Under the pieces are notes generated by a model. The model did not search any database. It had not been told where the DNA came from and worked only from the letters and a program-made list of their open reading frames with translations. This document shows, piece by piece, positions 9,353 through 19,878 of a stretch of 64,000 nucleotides of DNA (position 1 is the first letter of the stretch; every line of letters begins with the position of its first letter). The position numbers were made by a program, and so were the translations under genes. The DNA lies in the NCBI RefSeq assembly GCF_000496595.1, contig NC_022793.1, positions 1-64,000 on the forward strand, written 5' to 3'. Origin of the DNA: Candidatus Liberibacter americanus str. Sao Paulo. GTDB taxonomy: Bacteria > Pseudomonadota > Alphaproteobacteria > Rhizobiales > Rhizobiaceae.

Positions 9353-9976
9353 CTAACTATGGGCAAAAATATCAATATTATCCCAGCCAAGCAAATCCAA
9401 TTCAGCCCTACTTGCTATAAAGTCAAAACAAGAATTAGCCAAATGCATTCTATCCAATTTCTCAAGCTTTTCAATTAATTTTTTGCGCAACGCATGAAGA
9501 TAAATAACATCTGAAGCAGCATATTCTAGTTGTTCATAAGATAGAACATCAGCATCCCATTCTGATGATTGTTTTGACTTTGATATCTCAACCCCTAACA
9601 TTTCTTTTAAATTATCCTTAAGTCCATGATAATTAGTGTAAGTTCTCACTAAACGAGAAGCAATTTTTGTGCAAAAAACTGGAGCAACTACAAAACCAAA
9701 TTTATTCAATAATACTGCTATATCAAAACGACCATAATGAAAAATTTTTTCTCGCTTTCGATCTGAGAGCATAATCTCAAGATTAGGGGCATTTTTTTGA
9801 TCCTTAGAAATCTGTATAATATCTGCAGTCCCATCTCCTGGAGATAGCTGAACAACACAAAGCCTATCTCGGCGTGGAACCAAGCCAAGTGTTTCCGTAT
9901 CGACAGCAATAGCATCAGTATACATATCAATACATTCGACTGGGATATCACCATTATGAACACGTATATTAGACAT
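9353..9976 (-). CDS. rnd: Ribonuclease D-like 3'-5' exonuclease
   Basis: This 207-residue DEDD exonuclease has ExoI motif DTETLG near residue 27, ExoII FHYGRFDIAVL near 80 and ExoIII YAASDVIYLHAL near 150. It corresponds to the catalytic domain only. The HRDC domains of E. coli RNase D are absent, which is the usual short form in Rhizobiales. The expected role is tRNA 3' maturation or RNA turnover. It is a single gene with a 644-bp gap upstream. Confidence 0.88.
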   Translation of the reverse strand: MSNIRVHNGDIPVECIDMYTDAIAVDTETLGLVPRRDRLCVVQLSPGDGTADIIQISKDQKNAPNLEIMLSDRKREKIFHYGRFDIAVLLNKFGFVVAPVFCTKIASRLVRTYTNYHGLKDNLKEMLGVEISKSKQSSEWDADVLSYEQLEYAASDVIYLHALRKKLIEKLEKLDRMHLANSCFDFIASRAELDLLGWDNIDIFAHS

Positions 9977-10620
9977 AATTTATAATCTAACCTTCTTAAC
10001 ATTTATAAAATTATGCATCAATCACGGATCATGACAACCAAAATATTCTCAATTTAGTAGACATAAAAATTAATATATAACAAAGTCCGGATAAAATATG
10101 CATCTTTATTTTACTGATTCAATAAAAATTAAATTAATCACTAATCATCACATAATCTACAGCTTAACAAATAATATGTCGATTTAACAATCAGTTTGTT
10201 TAAATACAATGATTTAATTTCCTAATAGATAGAAAAAATAAAAAATTACATGATATAATTTAAGGGAAACTATATGTAGCAATTATTCATCATCTCTATC
10301 TAGTCTAAAGCTGTATAATTTATGAATTTACATTTTGTTAATGATAAAATTATTTTGAATAATTAATCGGCTATGAATCAAAATTATAAAAAAATTAGTA
10401 AAAATAGCACTTTTGTTTATTAAACGAACATTAAATTTTATCAACATGACATATTTTAAACAATTCTTATTCATACTGCTTCTTGCAGTTATCAAACTCC
10501 CTACTTATATGTATTATGCAATCGCATTAATATTGCGTTCATTTACTAAGTATTATTAGGGACTGCAAAAGGAAGGCTCTTTAAGAGATCCAAACAGTCT
10601 GCTTAAAAGGAGAAGTAATT
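9977..10620. other. Gap between divergent rnd-like gene and dnaK, with dnaK promoter region
   Basis: This 644-bp stretch has no credible gene. Its right end contains the dnaK promoter candidate (10482-10510) and the dnaK leader. In the leader, GGACTG (10560-10565) can pair with CAGTCT (10595-10600), one wobble included, to make a hairpin shortly before the ribosome binding site AAGGAG. Confidence 0.6.
10482..10510 (+). promoter_or_regulatory. Candidate heat-shock (sigma-32) or sigma-70 promoter of dnaK
   Basis: CTTGCA (10482-10487) and TTATAT (10505-10510) are 17 bases apart, and CCC at 10499-10501 lies between them. Alphaproteobacterial RpoH promoters have a CTTG -35 box. The TTGCA..TATAT pair would also do for sigma-70, so the sigma factor is not settled. 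It would give a leader of about 105 bases. Confidence 0.35.
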
Positions 10621-12558
10621 ATGTCAAAAGTCATAGGTATTGACCTCGGGACAACGAATTCATGCGTTGCTGTCATGGATGGAAAAAATGTACGAGTTAT
10701 CGAAAACGCCGAGGGTGCTCGTACTACTCCTTCTATGATTGCTTTTACAGATGATGGGGAAAGGATAGTAGGACAACCTGCAAAACGTCAAGCTGTAACC
10801 AATCCTCATAATACAATATTTGCGGCGAAACGCCTTATAGGACGTCGTTATGATGATTCTATCATAAAAAAAGATGCTGAATTAGTGCCTTATAAAATAG
10901 TTAAAGGGAAGAAAGGAGATGCTTGGATTGAGGCTCATGGTAAACAGTACTCTCCTTCTGAAATATCAGCAATAGTCTTACAAAAAATGAAAGAAACAGC
11001 TGAAAATTTCCTAGGAGAAAAAGTGGATAAGGCAGTTATTACTGTGCCAGCGTATTTCAATGATGCCCAAAGACAAGCAACTAAGGATGCTGGTCGCATA
11101 GCTGGACTTGATGTATTGCGTATTATAAACGAACCAACAGCAGCTGCACTAGCATATGGATTAGAAAAAAAAGAAGGTAAAACCATTATAGTATTCGACT
11201 TTGGTGGGGGAACTTTTGATGTTTCAGTCTTGGAAATAGGTGACGGTGTTTTTGAAGTAAAATCAACAAACGGAGATACATTCCTAGGGGGAGAAGATTT
11301 TGATTCTTGCCTCGTAGAACATATATGTAATACATTTAAAAAAGAAAATGGCATAGACCTTAAGAAAGATACTCTTGCACTACAAAGGCTAAAAGAAGCG
11401 GCTGAAAAAGCAAAAATTGAATTATCCTCAACACAAAAAACGGAAATAAATCTTCCATTTATCTCTGCTAATAACTCAGGCGCACAGCATCTAAATATGA
11501 GTATAACACGTTCCCAATTTGAAGCTTTAGTTGGTCATCTTATACAGAAAACTATTGAACCATGTAAGAAATGTTTGGAAGATGCAGGTTTATCACCTAG
11601 TGATATTGATGAAGTGGTACTAGTTGGCGGTATGACTCGTATGCCAAAAATTCAAGAATCAGTTCAAAATTTCTTCAAAAAATCTCCTAACAAAGGAGTT
11701 AATCCTGACGAAGTTGTTGCTATGGGAGCAGCTATACAAGCGGGAGTTCTTCAGGGCGATGTAAAAGACGTTCTTTTATTAGACGTAACTCCTCTTTCTC
11801 TTGGAATTGAAACTTTGGGCGGAATTTTCACACCCCTTATTGAGCGTAATAGTACAATTCCAACAAAAAAATCACAAGTATTCTCAACCGCTAGCGATAA
11901 CCAGTCAGCAGTAACAATAAGAGTAAGTCAGGGCGAAAGAAAAATGGCATCTGATAATAAGCTATTAGGGCAATTTGACTTGGTGGGCATACCTAATGCT
12001 CCTAGAGGCGTCCCTCAAATAGAAGTAACATTTGATATTGATGCTAATGGAATAGTTCATGTATCTGCAAAAGATAAAGGAACAGGAAAAGAACAGCAGA
12101 TCCGAATTCAAGCTTCTGGTGGACTCTCTGAAGAAGAGATTGAGAAAATGGTAAAAGATGCAGAAATGCATTCTGAAATGGACAAGAAACGACGTGAAGA
12201 CGTTGAATCAAAAAATCAAGCAGAAAGTCTGATACACTCAACAGAGCAATCACTAAAAGAACATGGTGATAAAGTATCTGAAGAAGACCGTAACTCTATC
12301 CAAGAAGCAATCGATAAGCTAAAATCTGCTGTCAATGATACAGAGTCTGATGAAAATTCCATTAAGGAAGCAACTCAAAAGCTAATGGAAGTTTCTATGA
12401 ATCTTGGAAAGGCTATATATGAAGCACAAGAGAAACAAGCTAAAACAGAAAATTCCTCTCAGGATTCTACTAATGAAAAGGAGGATACGAAACCTTCCAA
12501 GGATGATATAATTGATGCAGATTATGAAGAAATAAAAGATGAAAAGAAAAAAACCTAA
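10621..12558 (+). CDS. dnaK: Hsp70 chaperone DnaK
   Basis: DnaK is the ATP-dependent chaperone that works with DnaJ and GrpE. The 645-residue protein starts with the actin-like ATPase phosphate loop [17 protein letters not shown] and contains [10 protein letters not shown] near residue 195. It also carries [10 protein letters not shown] in the second subdomain and [13 protein letters not shown] at the start of the substrate-binding domain. The acidic, lysine-rich tail ends [15 protein letters not shown] strong AAGGAG precedes the ATG. dnaJ follows 88 bp downstream with a hairpin between them. Base composition is less AT-rich than its surroundings, as expected for a highly expressed gene. Confidence 0.99.
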   Translation: MSKVIGIDLGTTNSCVAVMDGKNVRVIENAEGARTTPSMIAFTDDGERIVGQPAKRQAVTNPHNTIFAAKRLIGRRYDDSIIKKDAELVPYKIVKGKKGDAWIEAHGKQYSPSEISAIVLQKMKETAENFLGEKVDKAVITVPAYFNDAQRQATKDAGRIAGLDVLRIINEPTAAALAYGLEKKEGKTIIVFDFGGGTFDVSVLEIGDGVFEVKSTNGDTFLGGEDFDSCLVEHICNTFKKENGIDLKKDTLALQRLKEAAEKAKIELSSTQKTEINLPFISANNSGAQHLNMSITRSQFEALVGHLIQKTIEPCKKCLEDAGLSPSDIDEVVLVGGMTRMPKIQESVQNFFKKSPNKGVNPDEVVAMGAAIQAGVLQGDVKDVLLLDVTPLSLGIETLGGIFTPLIERNSTIPTKKSQVFSTASDNQSAVTIRVSQGERKMASDNKLLGQFDLVGIPNAPRGVPQIEVTFDIDANGIVHVSAKDKGTGKEQQIRIQASGGLSEEEIEKMVKDAEMHSEMDKKRREDVESKNQAESLIHSTEQSLKEHGDKVSEEDRNSIQEAIDKLKSAVNDTESDENSIKEATQKLMEVSMNLGKAIYEAQEKQAKTENSSQDSTNEKEDTKPSKDDIIDADYEEIKDEKKKT

Positions 12559-12591
12559 TATTTCTTAATAAAAATCATTAAGTCATTAGAA

Positions 12592-12623
12592 GAAATCCGG
12601 CTGTGTCACAACAACCGGATTTC
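12592..12623 (+). terminator. Hairpin in the dnaK-dnaJ spacer
   Basis: GAAATCCGG (12592-12600) and CCGGATTTC (12615-12623) form a perfect 9-bp stem with a 14-base loop, 33 bp after the dnaK stop and 23 bp before dnaJ. There is no U run. It is probably a processing or partial-termination hairpin that sets the DnaK:DnaJ ratio. Confidence 0.6.
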
Positions 12624-12646
12624 CATTATTTAAGGATAACTTTAGT

Positions 12647-13801
12647 ATGAAAAAAGCTGATTACTATAAAATACTAGGTGTAGATCGTAATGCCAGCGAT
12701 CGAGAGCTTAAAGCTGCATTTCGAAATATGGCAATGAAATATCATCCGGATAAGAATCAAAATAATCAAGAAGCAGAAGAAAAATTTAGAGAAGCCAACG
12801 AGGCGTATGAAGTTCTTCGTAATCCTCAAAAACGCGCTCTTTATGATCAATACGGACATGCTGCTTTTGAAAATGGAGGCCCTTCATCTCAAAGCTCTGC
12901 TGGATTTGGATCTACAATGAACAGCAGCAGTGTTTTTGCCGATATTTTTGAAGATATTTTCGGCGCAGCTTCAGGTTCATGGGGGAATAAACGATCATCC
13001 TCGACAAAAGAACCTGGAGCAGACCTTCGTTATAATGTGGAAATTTCACTTGAAGAAGCATTTTCTGGAAAAAATATGCAAGTCAGAATTCCTAGTATTA
13101 TTAAATGCAATACTTGTGATGGATCTGGAGCAAAGCCAGGAACAACTCCTAAAACTTGTAATACCTGTAGTGGTTCTGGAACTGTATATACCACTGCTCA
13201 AAGCTTTTTTTCAATTGAAAGAACATGTCATAGTTGTAAAGGGTCAGGACAAATTATATCTAATCCTTGTGCTAAATGCTATGGACAAGGTCGCGTAGAA
13301 GAAGAGCAAATCGTATCTTTCGATATCCCACCAGGAGCTGGTGATGGAACTCGTATCAGGTTATCAGGTAAAGGTGAAGCAGGTCTGAATGGCGGAAATG
13401 CAGGAGATCTGTATATTTTTATATCTGTAAAGAAACATCAATTTTTTCAAAGGGATGGTGCAAATTTATACTGTAAAGTGCCTATATCTATGATTACTGC
13501 GACAATTGGAGGTAAATTTGAAGTTGCAACTCTTGATGCTACGCAATCTAGGGTAACAGTGCCAGAAGGCACACAGACAGGAAAGCAATTTCGTCTTAAA
13601 GGAAAAGGGATGCCAATCCTCCATTCTGGTCGAAAAGGAGATCTATATGTCCAGATTCAAGTAGAAACACCACAGAAATTAAATAGCCGTCAGCGCGAGA
13701 TATTAGAAGAGTTTGAAAAAATATCTTCAAAAGATAACAGTCCTCAATCTATAGGATTTTTCTCAAAAATGAAGGATTTCTTTGACACACTTGGAGGATG
13801 A
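12647..13801 (+). CDS. dnaJ: Co-chaperone DnaJ
   Basis: DnaJ stimulates DnaK ATPase activity and delivers substrates. The J domain (residues 1-70) has the YHPDKN motif, followed by a Gly/Phe-Ser-rich linker. Four zinc-binding repeats lie at about residues 155-225: [24 protein letters not shown] and CAKCYGQG. The C-terminal peptide-binding domains follow. The length of 384 residues is normal for class I DnaJ. It is in the dnaK operon; grpE is not in the window. Confidence 0.98.
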   Translation: MKKADYYKILGVDRNASDRELKAAFRNMAMKYHPDKNQNNQEAEEKFREANEAYEVLRNPQKRALYDQYGHAAFENGGPSSQSSAGFGSTMNSSSVFADIFEDIFGAASGSWGNKRSSSTKEPGADLRYNVEISLEEAFSGKNMQVRIPSIIKCNTCDGSGAKPGTTPKTCNTCSGSGTVYTTAQSFFSIERTCHSCKGSGQIISNPCAKCYGQGRVEEEQIVSFDIPPGAGDGTRIRLSGKGEAGLNGGNAGDLYIFISVKKHQFFQRDGANLYCKVPISMITATIGGKFEVATLDATQSRVTVPEGTQTGKQFRLKGKGMPILHSGRKGDLYVQIQVETPQKLNSRQREILEEFEKISSKDNSPQSIGFFSKMKDFFDTLGG

Positions 13802-14103
13802 TTTTACAAATTAAAGAGTCAAATATTATACTAATTGCTTTATAAGTAGTTGGTCAAACTTTAATATACAAATAACGATATATTAAAATTATAAGATTAA
13901 ATAGCTTGCAAAACTTTTTAGATTAGCTTGCAGATTATCGATTATTTTCAGTCTATAAATATAAGATATCTTTTAATGATATAGCGCACATAAATACTAA
14001 GAGTATGGAATAGATTTAGATACGCGAATATAATAAATTAATAGGTATATTAAAAGTTATAAAATAGAAAGGAAAATGAATTTACATATAATATCATAAA
14101 TTG
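13802..14103. other. Gap between dnaJ and tRNA-Ser(CGA)
   Basis: This 302-bp stretch has no credible gene. It contains an AT-only hairpin with arms TTTAATATA (13860-13868) and TATATTAAA (13879-13887), which may end the dnaKJ transcript. It also holds two copies of TAGCTTGCA exactly 22 bp apart. Confidence 0.55.
13902..13932. repeat. Two direct copies of TAGCTTGCA, 22 bp apart
   Basis: TAGCTTGCA occurs at 13902-13910 and 13924-13932, about two helical turns apart. A third copy lies in another gene-free gap at 8919-8927. The shared context and phasing hint at a binding site, but chance cannot be excluded for a 9-mer. Confidence 0.35.
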
Positions 14104-14191
14104 TGGAGGAGAGAGGGGGATTCGAACCCCCGATACCAATAGGTACTCCGCATTTCGAGTGCGGTACATTCAACCACTCTGTCACCTCTCC
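14104..14191 (-). tRNA. tRNA-Ser (anticodon CGA)
   Basis: Read on the minus strand, acceptor GGAGAGG pairs with the 3' arm ahead of an encoded CCA (one G-U pair). The anticodon stem CCGCA/TGCGG holds loop CTCGAAA (anticodon at 14155-14157), and there is a long class II variable arm. The T loop is TTCGAAT. It decodes UCG, a rare codon in so AT-rich a genome. Confidence 0.97.
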
Positions 14192-14450
14192 AAATTGTTA
14201 TTCAAATATCATTAATATTAATGTTATAATCATAAGAAGTATTATTTGCCATCATACTTTTCTTGACATAAGATGAAGGTTTGATTAGCTACTAATAATA
14301 GCGGAGTTTGTCTACTATTGGAATAGATAGTCTCATGATTATTATCCCACTTCAACGGATAATTTAGTCGTTATTGGCATAATTTTAATTTTCTTGTGTA
14401 AAAACTAGAATATTATGTATAATTTATTAAAGGATGAAAGGACATGAATT

Positions 14451-14765
14451 ATGTTTGCAGTGATAAAATCTGGAGGTAAACAGTGCCGAGTATCTGCCAA
14501 CGATATTGTCACTGTAGAAAAGATCATTGCTGAAGATGGTGATAGTTTTAGATTTGATACAGTTCTGGCAGTTGGAGATGGTTCATCTATCTCAATAGGA
14601 ACTCCTTGCGTAAAAGGCGCTTATGTTCAAGCTGAAATTGTAAAACAAATTAGAACAAAGAAAGTTGTCGTTTTTAAGAAACACCGTCGGCAGAATTACA
14701 GAAGAACGCGTGGACATCGTCAGGAAATGACTGTTGTCCGCATAACCGATATTGTATCATCTTAA
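14451..14765 (+). CDS. rplU: 50S ribosomal protein L21
   Basis: The protein begins MFAVIKSGGKQCRVSANDIVTVEKI, the standard L21 start, and has the basic C-terminal block KHRRQNYRRTRGHRQ that contacts 23S rRNA. Length is 104 residues, normal. It is followed after 41 bp by rpmA, the universal L21-L27 pair. The 259 bp before it hold several short inverted repeats and probably the promoter and leader. Confidence 0.98.
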   Translation: MFAVIKSGGKQCRVSANDIVTVEKIIAEDGDSFRFDTVLAVGDGSSISIGTPCVKGAYVQAEIVKQIRTKKVVVFKKHRRQNYRRTRGHRQEMTVVRITDIVSS

Positions 14766-14806
14766 AGAAGATATGTTGGGAAAAGATTGTATAGGAAGAA
14801 AGTATA

Positions 14807-15076
14807 ATGGCACATAAAAAATCTGGTGGATCTACTCAAAATGGAAGAGACTCAGCTGGTCAAAGGCTAGGGGTGAAAAAATTCGCAGGAGAAACTGTGA
14901 TAGCAGGAAATATTATTATACGTCAACGTGGAACACGTTATCGTCCTGGCAATAACGTAGGTATGGGAAAAGATCATACTATTTTCGCACTTGTTGATGG
15001 GAACGTGAAATTTAAGACTAACTATAAAGGACGTCCATGCGTATCTGTTATTCAAAACAAAGAAATTTCTAAATAA
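14807..15076 (+). CDS. rpmA: 50S ribosomal protein L27
   Basis: The N-terminus [16 protein letters not shown] is the flexible L27 tail that reaches the peptidyl-transferase centre, followed by [10 protein letters not shown] and [24 protein letters not shown]. At 89 residues it has the normal length, with no cleavable N-terminal extension. It forms an operon with rplU. In rhizobia acetyltransferase genes often separate rpmA from obgE; here there is only a 271-bp spacer. Confidence 0.98.
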   Translation: MAHKKSGGSTQNGRDSAGQRLGVKKFAGETVIAGNIIIRQRGTRYRPGNNVGMGKDHTIFALVDGNVKFKTNYKGRPCVSVIQNKEISK

Positions 15077-15332
15077 TTTTTAATATTGACATAATTTATA
15101 TATATATGGTTTTTAAGTACTATCGTTTAGATCTGTATTTGTCTAATTAAATTATTGTGAAATAAGTTTATGGTGCTTTTTATATTAAGAACATATCTTT
15201 TACGATATAAGCGCATAGACATCAATTATAGTCTGCTTGCATAATTTTTTTATTTTTAATTAAATAATAAACATTAGGAGCTTCCGCAAAGGATTTTTTT
15301 TATTTTATTACAAAAAAAATAATATTTTATAG

Positions 15333-16355
<1,023 letters not shown>

Positions 16356-16802
16356 AAATCTTTTTTTTTCACCATATGCTTTTACTTTTAATCTTATTTA
16401 ACCCGGAATATTAGAGGGAAAATATCTAAATAAGTAGATATAACCATCCTATTGCGGTGTTATTCGAACATAATTAAACGTTTAATATAAAAAATAATTA
16501 ATAAATTGAATTAAGGTATTAAGAAATAAAACATATATCTTTAAAATTTAAAAAATATTGATTCGAATAGATATTGAAAATAATTGCTTTTTATATAATA
16601 CGTTTTCAATATTTTACAGAAAATATTATATATAATATCATTATTATACATAATTTTTTCATATATAAATAGCAGCAAAATAAAAAACATGGATCGTATC
16701 TAAATATTTAAAAGGGAATAAAGATATAAAATAGATCAAACTTTAATATATTATATATTTAAAAATATTATATTGTCTCTTAAACCAAGAGAATAAACAT
16801 AC
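16356..16802. other. Gap between obgE and nadD where proBA is expected
   Basis: This 447-bp stretch has no reading frame that looks coding. In rhizobia such as Sinorhizobium the order is obgE-proB-proA-nadD, so this probably marks the deletion of proline-synthesis genes. The stretch carries overlapping inverted repeats at 16571-16627. Confidence 0.55.
16571..16627. repeat. Two overlapping, mutually exclusive inverted repeats
   Basis: ATATTGAAAA (16571-16580) pairs with TTTTCAATAT (16603-16612). AATATTTT (16608-16615) pairs with AAAATATT (16620-16627) around an ACAG loop. The two stems share bases 16608-16612, so only one can form at a time. This is the geometry of an attenuator, but chance pairing is common in DNA this AT-rich. 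Confidence 0.45.
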
Positions 16803-17441
16803 ATGCAAATAAATAAATATCTCAAAAGTGCTATACGCATGCCTAATGCAAAATCAGGCATGAAAATCGGATTATTCGGAGGAACTTTTGATCCTCCGCA
16901 TCACGGACATATATCAATAGCTAATATTGCCATTAAGAAGCTTGATTTAGATCAATTATGGTGGATTATTACACCATATAATCCTTTTAAGAATTGTAAG
17001 TCGATATCACCTCTTATAAATCGCATTGAATTAAGCAAAGCATTAGTAAAAAATCCAATTATACGTATCACCGCATTTGAATATTCTCTTAATCATACAA
17101 ATAATACTATTGATACAATACTTAAGATAAAAGCTCATAACAAATCAGTTAATTTTGTATGGATAATGGGAGCAGATAATATAACAAAATTCCATCGTTG
17201 GTATCAATGGAAAAGGATTGTAACAACAGTGCCTATCGCAATTATTGATAGATGTGGAACAACTCTAAATTATATATCATCTCCAATGGCAAAAGCATTT
17301 AAATATGCTCAATTAGATGAATCAATAAGCAATAACTTATGCAAAATAGCAGCACCGTCTTGGATATTTATTCATAACAAACACCACTTAATAAGCTCTA
17401 CACTCATCAGAAAATATAGAAATGATATCGACTTAAAATAA
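16803..17441 (+). CDS. nadD: Nicotinate-nucleotide adenylyltransferase
   Basis: NadD makes nicotinate adenine dinucleotide in NAD synthesis. The nucleotidyltransferase signature GLFGGTFDPPHHGH sits at about residues 22-36 and the C-terminal ISSTLIRK motif near 197. The roughly 19-residue extension before MKIGLFGG also occurs in rhizobial NadD. The Shine-Dalgarno at the ATG is weak, so a start at a later ATG (16839 or 16860) is possible. The rsfS and rlmH genes that normally follow in rhizobia are missing; tRNA-Arg is next. Confidence 0.93.
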   Translation: MQINKYLKSAIRMPNAKSGMKIGLFGGTFDPPHHGHISIANIAIKKLDLDQLWWIITPYNPFKNCKSISPLINRIELSKALVKNPIIRITAFEYSLNHTNNTIDTILKIKAHNKSVNFVWIMGADNITKFHRWYQWKRIVTTVPIAIIDRCGTTLNYISSPMAKAFKYAQLDESISNNLCKIAAPSWIFIHNKHHLISSTLIRKYRNDIDLK

Positions 17442-17537
17442 ATATTTTATATTAATTGAATAGATGAGCCAAACATAATGATGAAATTAATAAAATATGC
17501 TCAGAAAACATAATTAAGATTTATGATAATAATTGAT

Positions 17538-17614
17538 TGGTGCGCCCGAAGAGATTCGAACTCCTGACCCCCAGATTCGTAGTCTGGTACTCTATCCAGC
17601 TGAGCTACGGGCGC
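17538..17614 (-). tRNA. tRNA-Arg (anticodon ACG)
   Basis: On the minus strand acceptor GCGCCCG pairs with CGGGCGC ahead of discriminator A and an encoded CCA. The anticodon stem CCAGA/TCTGG holds loop CTACGAA (anticodon 17578-17580) and the T arm has TTCGAAT. A34 must become inosine through TadA to read CGU, CGC and CGA. Confidence 0.98.
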
Positions 17615-18061
17615 AAAAATAATATACCCTGTTCTATGTAAAGCGATATTAATTAGATTGCAATAATAGTTTATAAAAAAAGTCAAATTTGATAAAAAAT
17701 CAATAATATCTTAAAATAGATAAAAATGATATCTAATCAGGAATTATTAATTTGTATATTAACCCATAACAACATCATATACATATACAGGAAAAAGTAT
17801 ATATATGTAGCTTTGTTTTTATTGCTTATATAAACCTAATTTAAAATAATATTATACTGCACTAAATAAATATAATCTAACCATTACCACCAATATTTAT
17901 AATAAGATACATCCCATTACAAGTCTAATCAATAAGAACACATAATCAAATGAAATATATCATATACATGTCAAAAATGTTATATAAACATCCTAATTTT
18001 GAAAAAACAATTCAAATTAAACCAACATAATATATAAAATAAATATTGAATAAGTATAAAA
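17615..18061. other. Gap between tRNA-Arg and the rcdA-like gene
   Basis: This 447-bp stretch, upstream of tRNA-Arg and downstream of the rcdA-like gene, is strongly AT-rich. I see no gene. A CATATAC ... GTATATATATG partial inverted repeat near 17780-17805 is the only structure noticed, and it is too AT-rich to weigh much. Confidence 0.55.
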
Positions 18062-18574
18062 CTAAAAATTTCCAAAACAAGCTTCTAGCAACTTAATTTG
18101 CGTTTGAACATGATTTATATTATCAGGGAAACTATCAAAATTATTACCATAAATTTCTTTATCTAGAGATATTATCCTATTCTGAAGATGCAATGAACGT
18201 TCTACAAGGTTCTTAAAAAAACACGGCATATCATTCCATTCAGGACTATCATAGTCTATCTCATCAACATTAAACTGTATTTTCTTCTTCTCTGTGATTA
18301 CTTGCTCAAGGGACATTTCTTTATCTTCAAAAGCACGTTGCAATAATAACCAAGAAATCATTTGCATCAAACGCGTAGTTAAAAGAACTGATTCAGAAAT
18401 ATATAATGAAGATGAAACACGAGGTAATAATTTTGATAAAGAAAGTCCCTCCTCATCGAAATAAGAAGACGCTTCTTCTACAAGAGACATGCTCTCCTCA
18501 TAAAGAACCCTCAATCGAATAGAAGACACCGTCCTATTAATAAAACTAATCGAACCCGAAACAAGATTAGACAT
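18062..18574 (-). CDS. DUF1465 protein, RcdA-like (regulator of CtrA degradation)
   Basis: The 170-residue protein is helical and acidic, with the DUF1465 pattern: SISFINRT, EGLSLSKLLPR, YISESVLLTTRLMQMISWLLLQRA and a C-terminal LVERSLHLQNRI helix. In Caulobacter the DUF1465 protein RcdA, with CpdR and PopA, brings CtrA to the ClpXP protease at the G1-S transition. The same role here is inferred from the family. A SD-like AGGGAT precedes the ATG. It follows the glycolytic cluster on the same strand after 168 bp. Confidence 0.8.
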   Translation of the reverse strand: MSNLVSGSISFINRTVSSIRLRVLYEESMSLVEEASSYFDEEGLSLSKLLPRVSSSLYISESVLLTTRLMQMISWLLLQRAFEDKEMSLEQVITEKKKIQFNVDEIDYDSPEWNDMPCFFKNLVERSLHLQNRIISLDKEIYGNNFDSFPDNINHVQTQIKLLEACFGNF

Positions 18575-18687
18575 AAATTAATCCCTATTTACAATTCACT
18601 AAATCCATAGATTCCAAATATCAAAAATAAGCTAAACATATTATAGAATATAAAAACTAATGACTATAGACATGTTATAGATACTAC

Positions 18688-18716
18688 ATCATAAAAAAAT
18701 AATTTTTATGATTTTT
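18688..18716 (-). terminator. Terminator-like hairpin after fructose-bisphosphate aldolase
   Basis: ATCATAAAAA (18688-18697) and TTTTTATGAT (18703-18712) make a perfect 10-bp stem over a 5-base loop, about 30 bp past the aldolase stop codon. On the minus strand the hairpin could end the tkt-gap-pgk-fba transcript. The T tail is clearer on the plus strand, so direction is uncertain. Confidence 0.45.
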
Positions 18717-18742
18717 AAATAGCATATAACCTTTTTCCAAAA

Positions 18743-19762
18743 TTATTTTCCATTACCAGATTCTAAATTTTCTTTCCAACATCCCATGCTTGCCAAACTA
18801 TTCATATGAGCACGATGTGATAAAACTCTTTGAGCAGCAACTACATTTTCTTTCTTACCCTGCCACGTACGTAATGCAGTTTCTTGCAATGCACGACCAT
18901 AAGAAAAACTTAACTTCCAGGGGCAATTACCCACTAAGTTCATTGCAGAAAGACGAGATGTAGCATCTTTTTCTGACTGACCTCCAGAAAGAAACGCTAT
19001 CCCTTGAACAGCAGATGGAACAACACGTTTAAGTGTTCTTATTGTTTTAGTAGAAATCTCTTCATCTGACACCATATCTCCATCTTTCCCCGGCAATATC
19101 ATATTAGATTTCAGAATCAATCCCTCTAAACAAACCCTCATATCAGATAATTCATCAAATAAAGTACGCAATACAAATTCTGTTACTTCTGCACAACGGT
19201 CAATTGTATGAGATCCATCCATTAAAATTTCAGGCTCTACTATTGGCACAATTCCAAAACTTTGACAGGTAGCTGCATAACGAGCTAATATCTGCATATT
19301 GGACTTAACAACAGCAATACTTGGCAACATATCAGAAACAGATAAAACAGCACGCCACTTAGCAACACATGCTCCAACTTCTTTATATGATTTCAATCGC
19401 ATATCTAAATCATCTAATCCAGCTACAACAGTTTCTCCCGGATACATCGGACAAGGTTTTAAACCACGATCTACTTTAATACCTATCAATACACCAGCAT
19501 CATTAATAAGATCTACAAACGAGGTTTCATCCTGAGTTTTCTGATATAAAGTTTCTTCGTAAAGAAGAATAGTAGAAATATATTTCATAGCTTCCTTAGA
19601 GCTAAACAACATCTCTCTATAATCACGTCTTGAATTTTCTGTTGACTCCAAATTGATTAAATTAAAACGCTTTTGTATAGTAGCATTGGATTCATCTGCT
19701 GCTAAAATTCCTTTTCCTGTCCGGAATATTTTTTCAACAATATTCTCAATTTCTTCAGCCAT
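18743..19762 (-). CDS. Class I fructose-bisphosphate aldolase
   Basis: This 339-residue Schiff-base aldolase interconverts fructose-1,6-bisphosphate and triose phosphates. Family marks are GKGILAADESNATIQKRF near residue 17, VDRGLKPCPMYPGE, the VEPEI motif, and GIAFLSGGQSEKDATSRL near 270. It is the metal-independent class I enzyme, which Rhizobiales commonly carry. A GGAG lies 12-15 bases before the ATG. It is the last gene of tkt-gap-pgk-fba. Confidence 0.95.
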   Translation of the reverse strand: MAEEIENIVEKIFRTGKGILAADESNATIQKRFNLINLESTENSRRDYREMLFSSKEAMKYISTILLYEETLYQKTQDETSFVDLINDAGVLIGIKVDRGLKPCPMYPGETVVAGLDDLDMRLKSYKEVGACVAKWRAVLSVSDMLPSIAVVKSNMQILARYAATCQSFGIVPIVEPEILMDGSHTIDRCAEVTEFVLRTLFDELSDMRVCLEGLILKSNMILPGKDGDMVSDEEISTKTIRTLKRVVPSAVQGIAFLSGGQSEKDATSRLSAMNLVGNCPWKLSFSYGRALQETALRTWQGKKENVVAAQRVLSHRAHMNSLASMGCWKENLESGNGK

Positions 19763-19878
19763 TTAAAACTATCTCCGTAAAATATAAATCATATAGGAGG
19801 AATACTTCCCCGATTGCAACTTAAGAACAAGTAAAAATATACAATAATACCTATTTGCCGGATCATACTTTTAAGCAT

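Noticed and set aside
10935..11354. 139-codon minus-strand frame inside dnaK
   Set aside because: It is antisense to a highly conserved gene, rich in Ser and Pro from reverse reading, and has no family match.
15275..15305. Terminator-like TCC-GCAAA-GGA followed by a T run before obgE
   Set aside because: The stem is only three base pairs, too short to support a terminator call despite the T run.
17501..17686. 61-codon minus-strand frame containing VAQLDRVPDYESGGQEFESLRAH
   Set aside because: It is a reading frame through the tRNA-Arg gene, a well-known annotation artefact.
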